Below, piece after piece: positions 25,323 through 33,975 of a stretch of 64,000 bases of DNA. A program made the translations under genes and the position numbers. Origin of the DNA: Streptomyces sp. NBC_01689 (GTDB taxonomy: Bacteria; Actinomycetota; Actinomycetes; Streptomycetales; Streptomycetaceae); contig NZ_CP109592.1 in assembly GCF_036250675.1 (NCBI RefSeq), positions 1,116,001 to 1,180,000 of the forward strand, read 5' to 3'. How positions within the stretch are numbered: position 1 is the stretch's first letter; the number at the start of each line of letters is the position of its first letter. The notes below the pieces were generated by a model, which saw nothing but the letters and a program-made list of their open reading frames with translations, did no database searches and was not told the origin of the DNA.

Positions 25323-28010
25323 TCACCTGCTGTCACTCGTGTCCATGCCCGCCAGCGCTGCCCTGCCCGCCTCGAGACGGGCCACCGGGACCCGGAACGG
25401 CGAGCAGGAGACGTAGTCCAGGCCCACCTCATGGAAGAAGTGGATCGACTCCGGGTCACCGCCGTGCTCACCGCAGACGCCGGTCTCGAGGTCCGGGCGG
25501 GCCGCACGACCCTCCTCGACGGCGATCCGGACCAGTCGGCCCACGCCCTCCCGGTCGAGCGTCTCGAAGGGAGATGCGGCGAAGACGCCCTTGTCCAGGT
25601 AGGCCGAGAAGAACGCGGCCTCCACGTCGTCCCGGGAGAAGCCCCAGGTGGTCTGGGTGAGGTCGTTGGTGCCGAAGGAGAAGAACGCCGCCTCCTCGGC
25701 GATCCGGCCGGCCGTGAGCGCCGCCCGGGGCAGTTCGATCATCGTGCCGACAGGGCAGTGGACAGGGGTGCCGGTCTGCTCGCCGACCTCGGTCAGAACG
25801 CGGGCCACCTCCTCGCGGGCGAGCCGCAGTTCCTCGACGGCGCCGACGAGCGGCACCATGATCTCCGCATGCGGAGATCCACCCGCTCGTGTGCGCTCTA
25901 CGACCGCTTCGGCGATCGCCCGGACCTGCATCGCGACCAGGCCCGGAACCACCAGGCCGAGCCGCACGCCACGCAGGCCGAGCATCGGATTCTCCTCGTG
26001 CATCCGGTTCACCGCTGCCAGCAACTCCACATGGTGCGCGTCCGGTTGCTGCTCCGTGGCCATGGCGGTGGCGATGCGGACGGCCAGGTCGGTGCGGTCG
26101 GGCAGAAACTCGTGCAGCGGCGGGTCCAGCAGCCGGATGGTGACCGGGAGGCCGTCCATCGCCTCCAGGATGCCCGTGAAGTCCCGCCGCTGGAGCGGCA
26201 GCAGAGCCTCCAGCGCGCGGGCGCGGTCGGCATCCGTACGGGCGAGGATCATCTCCTCGACCAGCTTGCGCCGCTCGCCGAGGAACATGTGCTCGGTGCG
26301 GCACAGTCCGATGCCCCTGGCTCCGAACCTCCGGGCCCGGGCAGCGTCTTCAGGAGTGTCGGCGTTGGCGCGCACGTCCAACCGCCGTACCGAGTCGGCG
26401 TGGTCCAGCGCTCGGGCCACCGCGCAGACCACGCTGTCGGCCTGCTCACCGCTCTCCAAGTAGCGCATGGTCGCCGACGCGACCAACGGGACTGCCTCGA
26501 GGTACACGTCACCGGTGGAACCGTCGACCGAGATGACGGTGCCCTCCTCGACGAGCATGCCGCCACGGGCGGTGAAACGCCGCGCCTCCGCGTTGACGGT
26601 GATGTCCTGCGCCCCGCACACGCACACCTTGCCCATGCCCCGGGCGATGACGGCCGCGTGGCTGGTCTTGCCGCCGCGGCCGGTCAGCACCGCCTGCGCG
26701 GCCACCATCCCGGGCAGGTCGTCGGGCGTCGTCTCCTCGCGGACGAGGATCACCTTCTCGTCGGCCGCGGCACGTCGTACGGCCTCCGCGGAGTCGAACA
26801 CGGCCGCGCCCACCGCAGCGCCCGGCGAGGCCGGCACACCGCGGGCGAGCGTCTCGCCCGCGGCGGTGGTGTCGAAGCGCGGGAACATCAGCCGGGCCAG
26901 CCCTTCGCCGCTCACCCGCGCCAGGCCCTCGTCGGAACTGATGAGACCTTCCTGCACCAGCTCGGTGGCGATGGCGAAGGCGGCCTCGGCGGTGCGCTTG
27001 CCCACCCGGGTCTGCAGCATCCACAGCGTTCCGCGCTCGATGGTGAACTCGATGTCGCACAGGTCGCGGTAGTGCCGTTCCAGCGTCTGTGCGTGATCGC
27101 GCAGTTGCCGGTACGAGCGTCGGTCCAACCGTTCCAGCTCGGCCAGCGGTACTGCGTCCCGTACACCCGACACGACGTCCTCGCCCTGGGCGTCCGGCAG
27201 GTAGTCGCCGTACAGGCCGGGGCGCCCGGTGGCCGGGTCGCGGGTGAAGGCGACGCCGCTGCCCGAGTCGGGGCCGAGGTTGCCGAACACCATGCGCTGC
27301 ACGGTGACGGCCGTTCCCAGGTCGTCCGGGATGCGCTCGCGCCGTCGGTACAGCGCGGCGCGTTCGACGTTCCAGGACCGGAAGACGGCGAGGATCGCCT
27401 GCTGGAGCTGCTGGGCGGGGGACTGCGGGAAGTCGCGGCCGGTCTCGTCCCGGATCAGGCTCTTGTACGTCTCCACGAGCCATGCGAGGTCGCTCGCGTC
27501 GAGATGGAGGTCGTCGGGGGCCTCGCGGGCGTCTTTCAGTAGGGTCATGGCCTCCTCGAACAGGACCGGATCGACTCCCAGCACTGTGCTGCCGTACATG
27601 TGGACGAGCCGGCGGTAGGAGTCCCAGGCGAAGCGCTCGCTGCCAGACACCTTGGCCAGGCCGAGCACGGAGTCGTCGTTGAGGCCGATGTCGAGGACCG
27701 TCTCCATCATGCCGGGCATCGAGAAGCGTGCCCCGGAGCGGACGGACACCAGCAGCGGGTCGTCACCCTGCCCGAGCTGCCGCCCGGCGCCCGTCTCCAG
27801 CGCCGCAAGGTGTCGGTAGACCTCCGCCGACATGCCCTCGGGTTCCTCGCCGCTGGCCAGGAACGCGCGGCAGGCCTCAGTGGAGACGATGAATCCCGGC
27901 GGTACGGGCAGTCCCAGCCGGGTCATCTCGGCCAGGTTCGCGCCCTTGCCTCCGAGGAGGCCGGCCAGGTCACGGCCACCGTCCTGGAAGTCGTACACAT
28001 AGCGGACCAT
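25323..28010 (-). CDS. ppdK: Pyruvate, phosphate dikinase
   Basis: Reversible interconversion of pyruvate + ATP + Pi and phosphoenolpyruvate + AMP + PPi in the cytosol. The 895-residue product starts MVRYVYDFQDGGRD with the ATP-grasp N-domain (LLGGKGANLAEMTRLGLPVPPGF, SVRSGARFSMPGMMETVLDI). The phosphohistidine swivel domain GRGGKTSHAAVIARGMGK lies near residue 450. The TIM-barrel PEP domain ends in ETGVCGEHGGDPESI (catalytic Cys near 843). ATG 28010 follows GAGGAGTGGCGTC; the open frame reaching 29060 is antisense to the kinase gene. In an oxygen-starved cell it can save pyrophosphate energy or redirect carbon. It is divergent from the sensor kinase with a DosR-box-like site between. Confidence 0.95.
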   Translation of the reverse strand: MVRYVYDFQDGGRDLAGLLGGKGANLAEMTRLGLPVPPGFIVSTEACRAFLASGEEPEGMSAEVYRHLAALETGAGRQLGQGDDPLLVSVRSGARFSMPGMMETVLDIGLNDDSVLGLAKVSGSERFAWDSYRRLVHMYGSTVLGVDPVLFEEAMTLLKDAREAPDDLHLDASDLAWLVETYKSLIRDETGRDFPQSPAQQLQQAILAVFRSWNVERAALYRRRERIPDDLGTAVTVQRMVFGNLGPDSGSGVAFTRDPATGRPGLYGDYLPDAQGEDVVSGVRDAVPLAELERLDRRSYRQLRDHAQTLERHYRDLCDIEFTIERGTLWMLQTRVGKRTAEAAFAIATELVQEGLISSDEGLARVSGEGLARLMFPRFDTTAAGETLARGVPASPGAAVGAAVFDSAEAVRRAAADEKVILVREETTPDDLPGMVAAQAVLTGRGGKTSHAAVIARGMGKVCVCGAQDITVNAEARRFTARGGMLVEEGTVISVDGSTGDVYLEAVPLVASATMRYLESGEQADSVVCAVARALDHADSVRRLDVRANADTPEDAARARRFGARGIGLCRTEHMFLGERRKLVEEMILARTDADRARALEALLPLQRRDFTGILEAMDGLPVTIRLLDPPLHEFLPDRTDLAVRIATAMATEQQPDAHHVELLAAVNRMHEENPMLGLRGVRLGLVVPGLVAMQVRAIAEAVVERTRAGGSPHAEIMVPLVGAVEELRLAREEVARVLTEVGEQTGTPVHCPVGTMIELPRAALTAGRIAEEAAFFSFGTNDLTQTTWGFSRDDVEAAFFSAYLDKGVFAASPFETLDREGVGRLVRIAVEEGRAARPDLETGVCGEHGGDPESIHFFHEVGLDYVSCSPFRVPVARLEAGRAALAGMDTSDSR

Positions 28011-28097
28011 GACGCCACTCCTCGGCTCCGAGGTCTTGTGCTTTCCAGCCTGGAAGAAAGTGCCGCGCCGGGGCAGGTGCCCTCCGTCCCATGGCGT

Positions 28098-28111
28098 GGG
28101 CCGACCGGCCC
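28098..28111. promoter_or_regulatory. DosR-box-like perfect palindrome between ppdK and sensor kinase
   Basis: GGGCC-GACC-GGCCC has perfectly complementary half-sites around a four-base centre. It is 88 bases upstream of ppdK (minus) and about 150 bases upstream of the kinase gene (plus), so it could act on both. Confidence 0.55.
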
Positions 28112-28259
28112 TGAGCGCCGGGGACGCGGCCCGTTCGGACGCCGCGAGGCGGTCCTCGGCCACTGGTACGGCCGTGCTGCTCGCATCGGCAGAGGACGGG
28201 TAGCGTGGGCAGTGACCGCGACAGTCCGGACTCGTGTGCGAGGGGCTTGGAGGAGCGGC

Positions 28260-29978
28260 GTGGCAAGCGGAGAAGAGCCTGGTGTACGACTGCCCCAGCT
28301 TAAGCTGGACGAGCTGCTGGAGGAACTGGAGGCCCGGATCGACGCGGCCCGCGGCACCCGGGACCGGGTTCACAGCTTGTTGGAGGCGGTGCTCTCCGTC
28401 GGCCGCGAACTGGACCTCGAACAGGCACTGCACTCCATCGTGGAGGCAGCCGCCGTGCTCGTGGACGCCGAATACGCCGCCCTCGGCGTCATCGGCCCCG
28501 ACGGCAAATCCCTCTCGGCCTTGCACACCGTCGGGGTGACCGAGGAGCAGATCGCCGAGATCGGCCCCTTCCCGGAGGGCCACGGCATCCTCGGAGAAGT
28601 GATCCGTCACCCGGAGCCGCTCCGACTGGAGAAGATCTCCCAGCACCCGGCCTCGTACGGCCTCCCGGCCCACCACCCGCCGATGAACAGCTTCCTGGGT
28701 GTGCCGATCCGGGTCCGGGATCAGGTCTTCGGCAATCTGTACCTGACGGAGAAGCGCGGGGGTGCGCAGTTCGACGAGGAGGACGAGTCGGTGCTGTCCA
28801 CGCTGGCCGTGGCGGCCGGTGTGGCGATCGACAACGCCCGGCTGTACGAGGAGTCCCGGCTGCGCGAGCGCTGGCTGCTGGCGAACGCCGAGATCACCCA
28901 CAGTCTGATGTCCGGCAGCGAACACGCCGCCACCCTGAAACTGATCGCAGAGCGGGCACGAGAGATCATGGGGTCGGCCCTGGCGGCGGTGGCGATGCCT
29001 ATGGCGGCCACCGAGTCCCTCACCGTGGAGATCGCCGTGGGCGTGGACGCGGCGGCACACCGGGGGCTGGTGCTACCCCTGTCCGGAACATTGATGGGCC
29101 TTGCCTTCTCCGCTGCCGCGTCCGTCACCAGCGACGACGTGCACCAGGACGAGAGGATCTCCCCAGATCCGCCGCGTTTCCACGGGCTGGGCCCCGCTGT
29201 GGCCGTCCCCATCGGCACCAGGGATGAGGGCGTGCGCGGCGTGGTGCTGGTGGCGCGCAACACCGGCGCGCCGGTCTTCTATGGCGAGGAGACCCAGAAG
29301 CTGCAGGGCTTCGCCGCGCAGGCCGCGATCGCGATGGAGCTGGCCGAGCGCCGCAAGGACGCAGAACAGATCGCGGTTCTCCAGGACCGCGACCGGATCG
29401 CCCGGGACCTGCACGACCTGGCCATCCAGCGGCTCTTCGCGACGGGCATGACGCTGCAGAGCGCGGGCCGCTTCATCGAGCATCCCGAGGCCGCCGAGCG
29501 GGTGCTGCGGGCCGTGGACGACCTGGACGAGACCATCAAGATCATCCGCTCGACCATCTTCGGGCTGCGCGCCCGTGCGGCCGCCGTCGACGCCGGGTTG
29601 CGAGCCCGGGTCGTAGACGTCGTCGGCGAGAAAATCCCGCTCCTGGGTTTCACACCCAGCGTTCGCATCGAGGGTCTGCTCGACACCGATGTCCCGCAGG
29701 AAATTGCCGACCACCTCGTGGTCGTCCTCTCCGAGGCCCTCACCAACATCGCCCGTCACGCCCGCGCCGAGCGGGCACAGGTGGTACTGACGACCGACGG
29801 CCGGGAGGTCACTCTCACGGTCGCTGACAACGGTGTGGGCATCCCGCCTGGCGGACGGCGCAGCGGGCTGCGCAACATGGCCGAGCGCGCCGAGCAACTG
29901 GGCGGGCACCTCGACGTGGCTGGCCCCGACGGAGGAGGTGCCACACTGCGCTGGCGGGTGCCCCTGCCCCCCACGTAG
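28260..29978 (+). CDS. GAF-GAF sensor histidine kinase of the DosS/DevS (OsdK) type
   Basis: A cytosolic 572-residue sensor kinase. A short coil is followed by GAF-A (residues about 45-195; HHPPMNSFLGVPIRVRDQVF matches the DosS heme-GAF region), then GAF-B (about 215-365). A HisKA_3 dimerisation domain carries the phospho-acceptor His near 385 in RDRIARDLHDLAIQRLFATG, and the HATPase domain has DNGVGIPPGGRRSGLRNM. In DosS/DosT, GAF-A binds heme and senses O2, NO or CO; the heme ligand here cannot be proven by eye. GTG 28260 follows TTGGAGGAGCGGC. Usually a NarL-type regulator gene is adjacent; here only a scrap (24754-24887) remains in the window. Confidence 0.88.
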   Translation: MASGEEPGVRLPQLKLDELLEELEARIDAARGTRDRVHSLLEAVLSVGRELDLEQALHSIVEAAAVLVDAEYAALGVIGPDGKSLSALHTVGVTEEQIAEIGPFPEGHGILGEVIRHPEPLRLEKISQHPASYGLPAHHPPMNSFLGVPIRVRDQVFGNLYLTEKRGGAQFDEEDESVLSTLAVAAGVAIDNARLYEESRLRERWLLANAEITHSLMSGSEHAATLKLIAERAREIMGSALAAVAMPMAATESLTVEIAVGVDAAAHRGLVLPLSGTLMGLAFSAAASVTSDDVHQDERISPDPPRFHGLGPAVAVPIGTRDEGVRGVVLVARNTGAPVFYGEETQKLQGFAAQAAIAMELAERRKDAEQIAVLQDRDRIARDLHDLAIQRLFATGMTLQSAGRFIEHPEAAERVLRAVDDLDETIKIIRSTIFGLRARAAAVDAGLRARVVDVVGEKIPLLGFTPSVRIEGLLDTDVPQEIADHLVVVLSEALTNIARHARAERAQVVLTTDGREVTLTVADNGVGIPPGGRRSGLRNMAERAEQLGGHLDVAGPDGGGATLRWRVPLPPT

Positions 29979-30057
29979 GAAGCGGACACTTCCCTGGCGC
30001 GGGGGCGGAGTCCGGCAGGCCGTGTTGGCGCACCACACGGGCAAGGGGCCCAGGGAC

Positions 30058-30071
30058 GGCCCACTCGGCCC
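30058..30071 (+). promoter_or_regulatory. DosR-box-like sequence upstream of CBS-BON gene
   Basis: GGCCC-ACTC-GGCCC has one mismatch in the left half-site and a perfect right one. It ends 72 bases before the CBS-BON start at 30144. Confidence 0.4.
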
Positions 30072-30143
30072 ATGTTCCGCGACCGCTCGCCGGTGCAGCC
30101 TGAAGGCGTCGTGAGACGGCACCTCGGCTCCCTGGAGGACGCC

Positions 30144-30830
30144 ATGAAGGGCACTCCCACCGACGTGAGTGACGTGATGACCCGCACGGTCGTCGCCCTG
30201 CGCACGGGCGCGGTCTTCAAAGACATCGTGCGGACCATGCAGGAGTGGAGGGTCAGCGCCCTCCCCGTGCTGGACGACCGTGGACACGTCGTCGGTGTCG
30301 TCTCCGAGGCCGATTTGCTGCCCAAGGAGGAGTACATCGAGGGCGCCACGGGCCGGTACGGGCAGGAGGGCCGCAAGGCGGACGCGGTGACCGCCGGCGA
30401 GCTGATGACCGCTCCGGCTGTCACTGTGACACTCGACGCCACCGTCGCCCACGCCGCGCGCGTCATGGCTCGCAAAAGGGTCAAGCGGCTACCGGTGGTC
30501 GGCTCCGACGGGACTCTCCAGGGCATCGTCAGCCGGTCCGACCTGCTGAGCGTCTTCCTGCGGGACGACTCGGAAATCGCCGAGGACGTCCGGCACGAGG
30601 TCGTCGCACGGCTCTTCGGTGCACACGCCGGTGCGATCCGGATCGAGGTGCGCAACGGTGTCGTGACCCTCACCGGCCGGGTCCGCGAAACCGCTCTGAT
30701 TCCGCTCGCCGCCCCCCTTGCGCGATCCGTCGCGGGCGTGGTGGACGTGCACTGTGCGCTCAGCGGCACGCCCCGCCATCCGGACCTCGACCCGGACCTG
30801 CCGGACCCGCAACGGTCGGCACCTGACTGA
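30144..30830 (+). CDS. CBS-domain protein with BON domain
   Basis: A 228-residue protein with two CBS motifs (VSDVMTRTVVALRTGAVFKDI...VVSEADLLPKEEY and AGELMTAPAVTVTLDATVAHA...IVSRSDLLSVFL) and a C-terminal BON domain (IRIEVRNGVVTLTGRVRE). The ATG at 30144 follows GGAGGACGCC; an earlier in-frame ATG at 30072 has no ribosome-binding site and abuts the palindrome at 30058-30071. It probably senses adenylate charge or NAD(H). It is very similar in layout to the minus-strand gene at 31049, suggesting duplication. Confidence 0.85.
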   Translation: MKGTPTDVSDVMTRTVVALRTGAVFKDIVRTMQEWRVSALPVLDDRGHVVGVVSEADLLPKEEYIEGATGRYGQEGRKADAVTAGELMTAPAVTVTLDATVAHAARVMARKRVKRLPVVGSDGTLQGIVSRSDLLSVFLRDDSEIAEDVRHEVVARLFGAHAGAIRIEVRNGVVTLTGRVRETALIPLAAPLARSVAGVVDVHCALSGTPRHPDLDPDLPDPQRSAPD

Positions 30831-30866
30831 CGGAGGCAGATCGCAAGCCGAAGGAGGGGCACGCCG

Positions 30867-30998
30867 ATGACACGGACCTCTCCCATGACCGTGAAACGCC
30901 GGCCGCGGCGCGCCCGGCATCAGCAGGCACGGGACCATGGCCCAAGGCGCAGTCCCACGGTACCGACGCAGCGAAGGCTCAGCCCCACGGTCGACTGA
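30867..30998 (+). CDS. Possible 43-residue arginine-rich peptide
   Basis: A short frame begins at ATG 30867 after an excellent AAGGAGGGGC ribosome-binding site and ends at TGA 30996-30998. The product (MTRTSPMTVKRRPRRARHQQ...) is strongly basic with no recognisable domain. It lies 36 bases after the CBS-BON stop, so co-transcription is possible. The frame also contains a DosR-box-like string with three-base spacing (30931-30943). Real translation is uncertain. Confidence 0.3.
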   Translation: MTRTSPMTVKRRPRRARHQQARDHGPRRSPTVPTQRRLSPTVD

Positions 30999-31048
30999 GC
31001 TGGACGGCCGGACGCATCGGCGCATGCCGATCGGCTTCGCCGAGGGCG

Positions 31049-31705
31049 TCACCCGGCGTCGGAGTCGGCGGCGGTAAGTCGGCAGTCCACGCCAACGACC
31101 CCTTCCACGCCCCGAACCAGGCGCTCGGCCAGTGGAATCCGCGCGGCGTCCCCGATGCGTCCCGTCAAGGTCGCGACGCCGTCGCTGACGACGATGTGGA
31201 CGGGCTCGACCGGGGCCGGGAAGAGAACATCGACGATGTCGCGTCGGATCTCGTCCGCCAGATCGTTGTCGGGACGCAGGAACACCTTCAGTAGATCCCC
31301 GCGACTGACCACGCCTTCGAGGACGCCCTCGGCATTCACCACGGGCAGCCGCTTGACATGCCGCAGCGCCATGATCCGTGCCGCTTCGGCGAGTGTGGCG
31401 TCTCCATGAATGGTGACGGCCGGGCTGCTCATCAGCTCCTCGGCGGACACCGCCCCGGCCTTGGCCAGGTCGGGCATCCGGCGCAGCTGAGTGAAATCAG
31501 GATCGCTGTCCCGGAACTCCTCCTTGAGCAGCAGATCGGCCTCGGAGACCACCCCGATCACCCGCCCGTCACCCACCAGCACTGGAAGGGCACTGACCCT
31601 CCACTGCTCCATGCGTTCGACGATGTCCTTGAACAGAACCTTGCGGCCGATCGCGAGGACGGCATGAGTCATCACGTCGCTCACCCGGTGGGGGCTGCTG
31701 TCCAT
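31049..31705 (-). CDS. CBS-domain protein with BON domain
   Basis: A 218-residue paralogue of the 30144 product. CBS 1 is VSDVMTHAVLAIGRKVLFKDI...VVSEADLLLKEEF; CBS 2 is EELMSSPAVTIHGDATLAEA...VVSRGDLLKVFL; the BON tail is VHIVVSDGVATLTGRIGDA. ATG 31705 follows GGAGGACAGC; the longer frame to 31753 lacks a start signal. It is 44 bases downstream of the cyclic-nucleotide-binding gene and probably forms an operon with it. The gene faces 30144 tail to tail. Confidence 0.85.
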   Translation of the reverse strand: MDSSPHRVSDVMTHAVLAIGRKVLFKDIVERMEQWRVSALPVLVGDGRVIGVVSEADLLLKEEFRDSDPDFTQLRRMPDLAKAGAVSAEELMSSPAVTIHGDATLAEAARIMALRHVKRLPVVNAEGVLEGVVSRGDLLKVFLRPDNDLADEIRRDIVDVLFPAPVEPVHIVVSDGVATLTGRIGDAARIPLAERLVRGVEGVVGVDCRLTAADSDAG

Positions 31706-31749
31706 GCTGTCCTCCCATGGCCGTTTGGCCGGACGGAGCGTGCGCGCGG

Positions 31750-32208
31750 TCACGATAGGTCACCGCTGCCGTAGGGCGCGTAGAGGTCGAGCAGCCGGAC
31801 CCGGGTGGCGTGCAGCCGCTGGGCGACCACGCGTCCCACCCACACCGCTACGGCCCGCCCGAACGCCGGATCCGCGGTGCACATCGCGCGCACCGCCTCG
31901 GCGTCGAACTCCCAGGCCCGCACCGGGGTCATCGCCTCGGCGCCCAGGTGCCAGAGATGTGGCGGGAAGTGCCAGGACCAGCCGACCAGTTCGCCGTGCC
32001 CGAGTGACTCGACCACGGCCGGGCGGCGACCGGGCACATGCAGATCGAGGGCGACGGTTCCGGTGCGGACGATCCAGAAGCGGTCGGCGTGCCGGCCCTC
32101 CTCGAACAGGCGCGTCCCGGCCTCGAAGGAGACCTCGCGGGCGAGGCGCATCAGCCGTTCGCGGTGCACGGGCTCGAGCGCCGTGCTCATGGTGGTCGCG
32201 GAGGTCAT
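31750..32208 (-). CDS. Stand-alone cyclic-nucleotide-binding domain protein
   Basis: A 152-residue protein consisting only of a CNB/Crp-type sensor barrel (VSFEAGTRLFEEGRHADRFWIVRTGTVALDLHV, then ESLGHGELVGWSWHFPPHLW, then AWEFDAEAVRAMC). There is no helix-turn-helix, so it is not a DNA-binding Crp/Fnr protein. The usual phosphate-binding arginine region is replaced by WSWHFPPH. ATG 32208 follows AAGGGAGCCGG. Such CNB-only proteins sit beside DosR-type and hydrogenase loci in actinobacteria. It is the likely first gene of a two-gene operon with the CBS-BON gene. Confidence 0.82.
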   Translation of the reverse strand: MTSATTMSTALEPVHRERLMRLAREVSFEAGTRLFEEGRHADRFWIVRTGTVALDLHVPGRRPAVVESLGHGELVGWSWHFPPHLWHLGAEAMTPVRAWEFDAEAVRAMCTADPAFGRAVAVWVGRVVAQRLHATRVRLLDLYAPYGSGDLS

Positions 32209-32291
32209 CGCACCGGCTCCCTTCCTGGGCTGTCGATCCCAGCCTGCGCGACCTCGGCCGCCGACGCCACGGGCCGCCCGGACCGGGCCGT

Positions 32292-32305
32292 GGGCCCTTC
32301 GGCTC
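32292..32305. promoter_or_regulatory. DosR-box-like palindrome upstream of CNB-CBS operon
   Basis: GGGCC-CTTC-GGCTC lies 83 bases upstream of the CNB gene start. It is preceded by an overlapping palindrome GGGCCGTGGGCCC (32285-32297). It nearly duplicates the site at 23754. A weaker related string (GGAGT-CTTC-GGCCC) occurs at 32396-32409. Confidence 0.5.
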
Positions 32306-32471
32306 ATACCGCGCGGTGCGTCGCCGGGTCGGCCCCCATACACCCGACCCGAGCCGGTGCCGCTCACTCGAATGGGCCGCCCCGCCCCCTTGTCGGGAGT
32401 CTTCGGCCCCGTGCGCCCCGCCCGCTGGTCCACGCACGCTGGACACACCCGCAGTGGAGGGAGAACGATCA

Positions 32472-32662
32472 TGAGCGTCTCCACGCGCATCGCCGTCATC
32501 GCGGTCGGTGACCCGTCCCGGCACGACGAAGGGGTCGGCCGGGCGGTGCTGTCCCGCCTGCGCGAGCGGACGCTGGAGAGGCCCTTCCCGCCGGGCACCG
32601 TACTCGCGGAGTGCGACCTCGATCCGGGACGGCTGATCCGGCTTTGGGACCACACAGCCTGA
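32472..32662 (+). pseudogene. N-terminal remnant of a hydrogenase maturation protease (M52-like)
   Basis: A 63-residue frame after GGAGGGAGAACGATC reads RIAVIAVGDPSRHDEGVGRA and later DLDPGRLIRLWDHTA, the N-terminal half of an M52-type peptidase (GDPxxxDExVG in place of GNxLxxDDGxG). A stop arises directly after DHTA, where restoring one base would give ...HTALTVV, the start of the next conserved strand. The rest of the domain is absent. It is a remnant distinct from the intact protease at 3094. Confidence 0.72.
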
Positions 32663-32711
32663 CCGTCGTCCGGGAGTCGGCGCGCACCCGACCGGGGAAC
32701 CCCGGCCACAT

Positions 32712-32912
32712 CCAGAGAGCGGCCATGCCCGGGTCCTGATCGACTGCGGCCTCTTCCAGGGCCTCGCCGACCTTCGCCGACGCAGCTGGCGCGGCCTGAC
32801 CTGCGACGCGGGGGGCATCGAGGGCGTCGCGATCACGCGTGCCACCATTGCGGCTGTCTGCCGCGGCTGGTCCGCCACGGCTTACGCGGCCGGGTCGTTA
32901 CGACGGATTCAG
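32712..32912 (+). pseudogene. MBL-fold (beta-CASP/RNase J-like) metallohydrolase remnant
   Basis: Translation gives ESGHARVLIDCGLFQGLADL followed by RRRSWRGL, typical of the N-terminus of MBL-fold RNA-processing enzymes (LLESGxARVLVDCGLFQG). After a frameshift near 32835, the HxHxDH metal motif is degraded to HACHHCGC. The frame then continues PRLVRHGLRGRVVTTDS and the similarity ends near 32912. Nothing of the rest of the enzyme is visible. Confidence 0.65.
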
Positions 32913-32956
32913 CTGGACGTCGTTGCCGAAGTGTTTGGCCGCTTGTCACGACGATA

Positions 32957-32970
32957 GGTCCGGTTGGCCC
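32957..32970 (+). promoter_or_regulatory. DosR-box-like sequence upstream of USP
   Basis: GGTCC-GGTT-GGCCC carries one mismatch in the left half and a perfect right half. It lies about 140 bases before the USP start at 33112. Confidence 0.4.
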
Positions 32971-33111
32971 TGTTGTCGCAGGCCTGGTGCAGGGAGGCTG
33001 TTGCTGTTGGTGCGAGCGTCGGCATCGCGATGTCGGTCGTCCGACTTGATCCCACCTCGATGTGCGGACGCAGTCGGCGCCCAGGTCCTCCCGCTGAGAG
33101 GAGAAGGTGAC

Positions 33112-33975
33112 ATGAATCGGCGCATCATTGCAGCAATCGACGGTTCGCAGGCTGGCCTGGCAGCGGCGGACTGGGCAGCGCGGCAAGCTTTGTACCGCAG
33201 GGTGCCCTTGTCCCTGGTGCACGTGAGTTGCGCACAGCCACCGCGAGAAGCGATACCGGTCTCAACCTCTTCACCTGAGGGCGAAGTATCCCGGCTGATC
33301 TCGGAGAAGACTCATCGAGACATGATCCACATCGATCTGGATGTCTTGACTGTCCAGTTGGCAGGAAATCCGCGCAGGGTGCTTCTCCATGAGGCTGCTG
33401 ATGCTGAGATGCTTGTACTCGGCTCACGACCCCTCACTAGTACGAAAGGCTTCCTTCCAGGGAGTCTGGGGCTGTACCTGGCTGCTCACTCGGACCGGCC
33501 TGTGATCATCGTTCGGAAACCTGAGGAGACCGCTGCGGGAGGCTCCGCGCGTGCCTCCACCGTGGTGTTGGGCCTCGATCCGGAAAGTCAGGCAGACGAG
33601 TTGGTTGATTTCTCCTTCCGTACAGCGCAAGCGGCCGGGGCCAGCCTCCGCATCGTTGTCGCCGCAGCTCCGCCGGTCTTCCCACTGCACCATTTCGTAC
33701 CGGTGAGTCCCGAGGAGAGAGTGCAGTTGGAGAGTCGCGAACGCCCAGCGCTTGAACGAATACTCAAGGGCTGGTCTGAGAAGTTCCCGGAGCTTCGGGT
33801 CGACGCCGCCATCACTGTCGGACATGCGGATGAGGTACTGGTCGATGCCACCCAGAGCGCAGACCTTGTCGTTGTGGGGCGTCGACGCGCCGTCGGCCCG
33901 CACCATCTCGGGGCCATCGCCCACGCAGTGCTTCACCATGCATCGTGCTCGGTTGCAGTAGTTCCGCATGACTGA
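33112..33975 (+). CDS. Tandem-domain universal stress protein with atypical codon use
   Basis: A 287-residue USP with two domains: domain 1 starts RRIIAAIDGSQAGLAAADWA, and domain 2 starts TVVLGLDPESQADELVDFS. Neither ATP loop is canonical (VLGSRPLTSTKGFLPGSLG and VVGRRRAVGPHHLGAIAHAV). ATG 33112 follows GAGAGGAGAAGGTGAC; the long N-terminal extension of the frame is not protein-like. Third positions use clearly more A and T (for example TCTTGACTGTCCAGTTGG) than the neighbouring genes, suggesting a different origin. It is the last recognisable member of the stress island. Confidence 0.82.
   Translation: MNRRIIAAIDGSQAGLAAADWAARQALYRRVPLSLVHVSCAQPPREAIPVSTSSPEGEVSRLISEKTHRDMIHIDLDVLTVQLAGNPRRVLLHEAADAEMLVLGSRPLTSTKGFLPGSLGLYLAAHSDRPVIIVRKPEETAAGGSARASTVVLGLDPESQADELVDFSFRTAQAAGASLRIVVAAAPPVFPLHHFVPVSPEERVQLESRERPALERILKGWSEKFPELRVDAAITVGHADEVLVDATQSADLVVVGRRRAVGPHHLGAIAHAVLHHASCSVAVVPHD

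Noticed and set aside
25431..27542. 703-residue plus-strand open frame
   Set aside because: Antisense to pyruvate phosphate dikinase.
30931..30943. GGGACCATGGCCC as a further DosR-type box
   Set aside because: Half-site spacing is three rather than four bases and it is not upstream of a gene.
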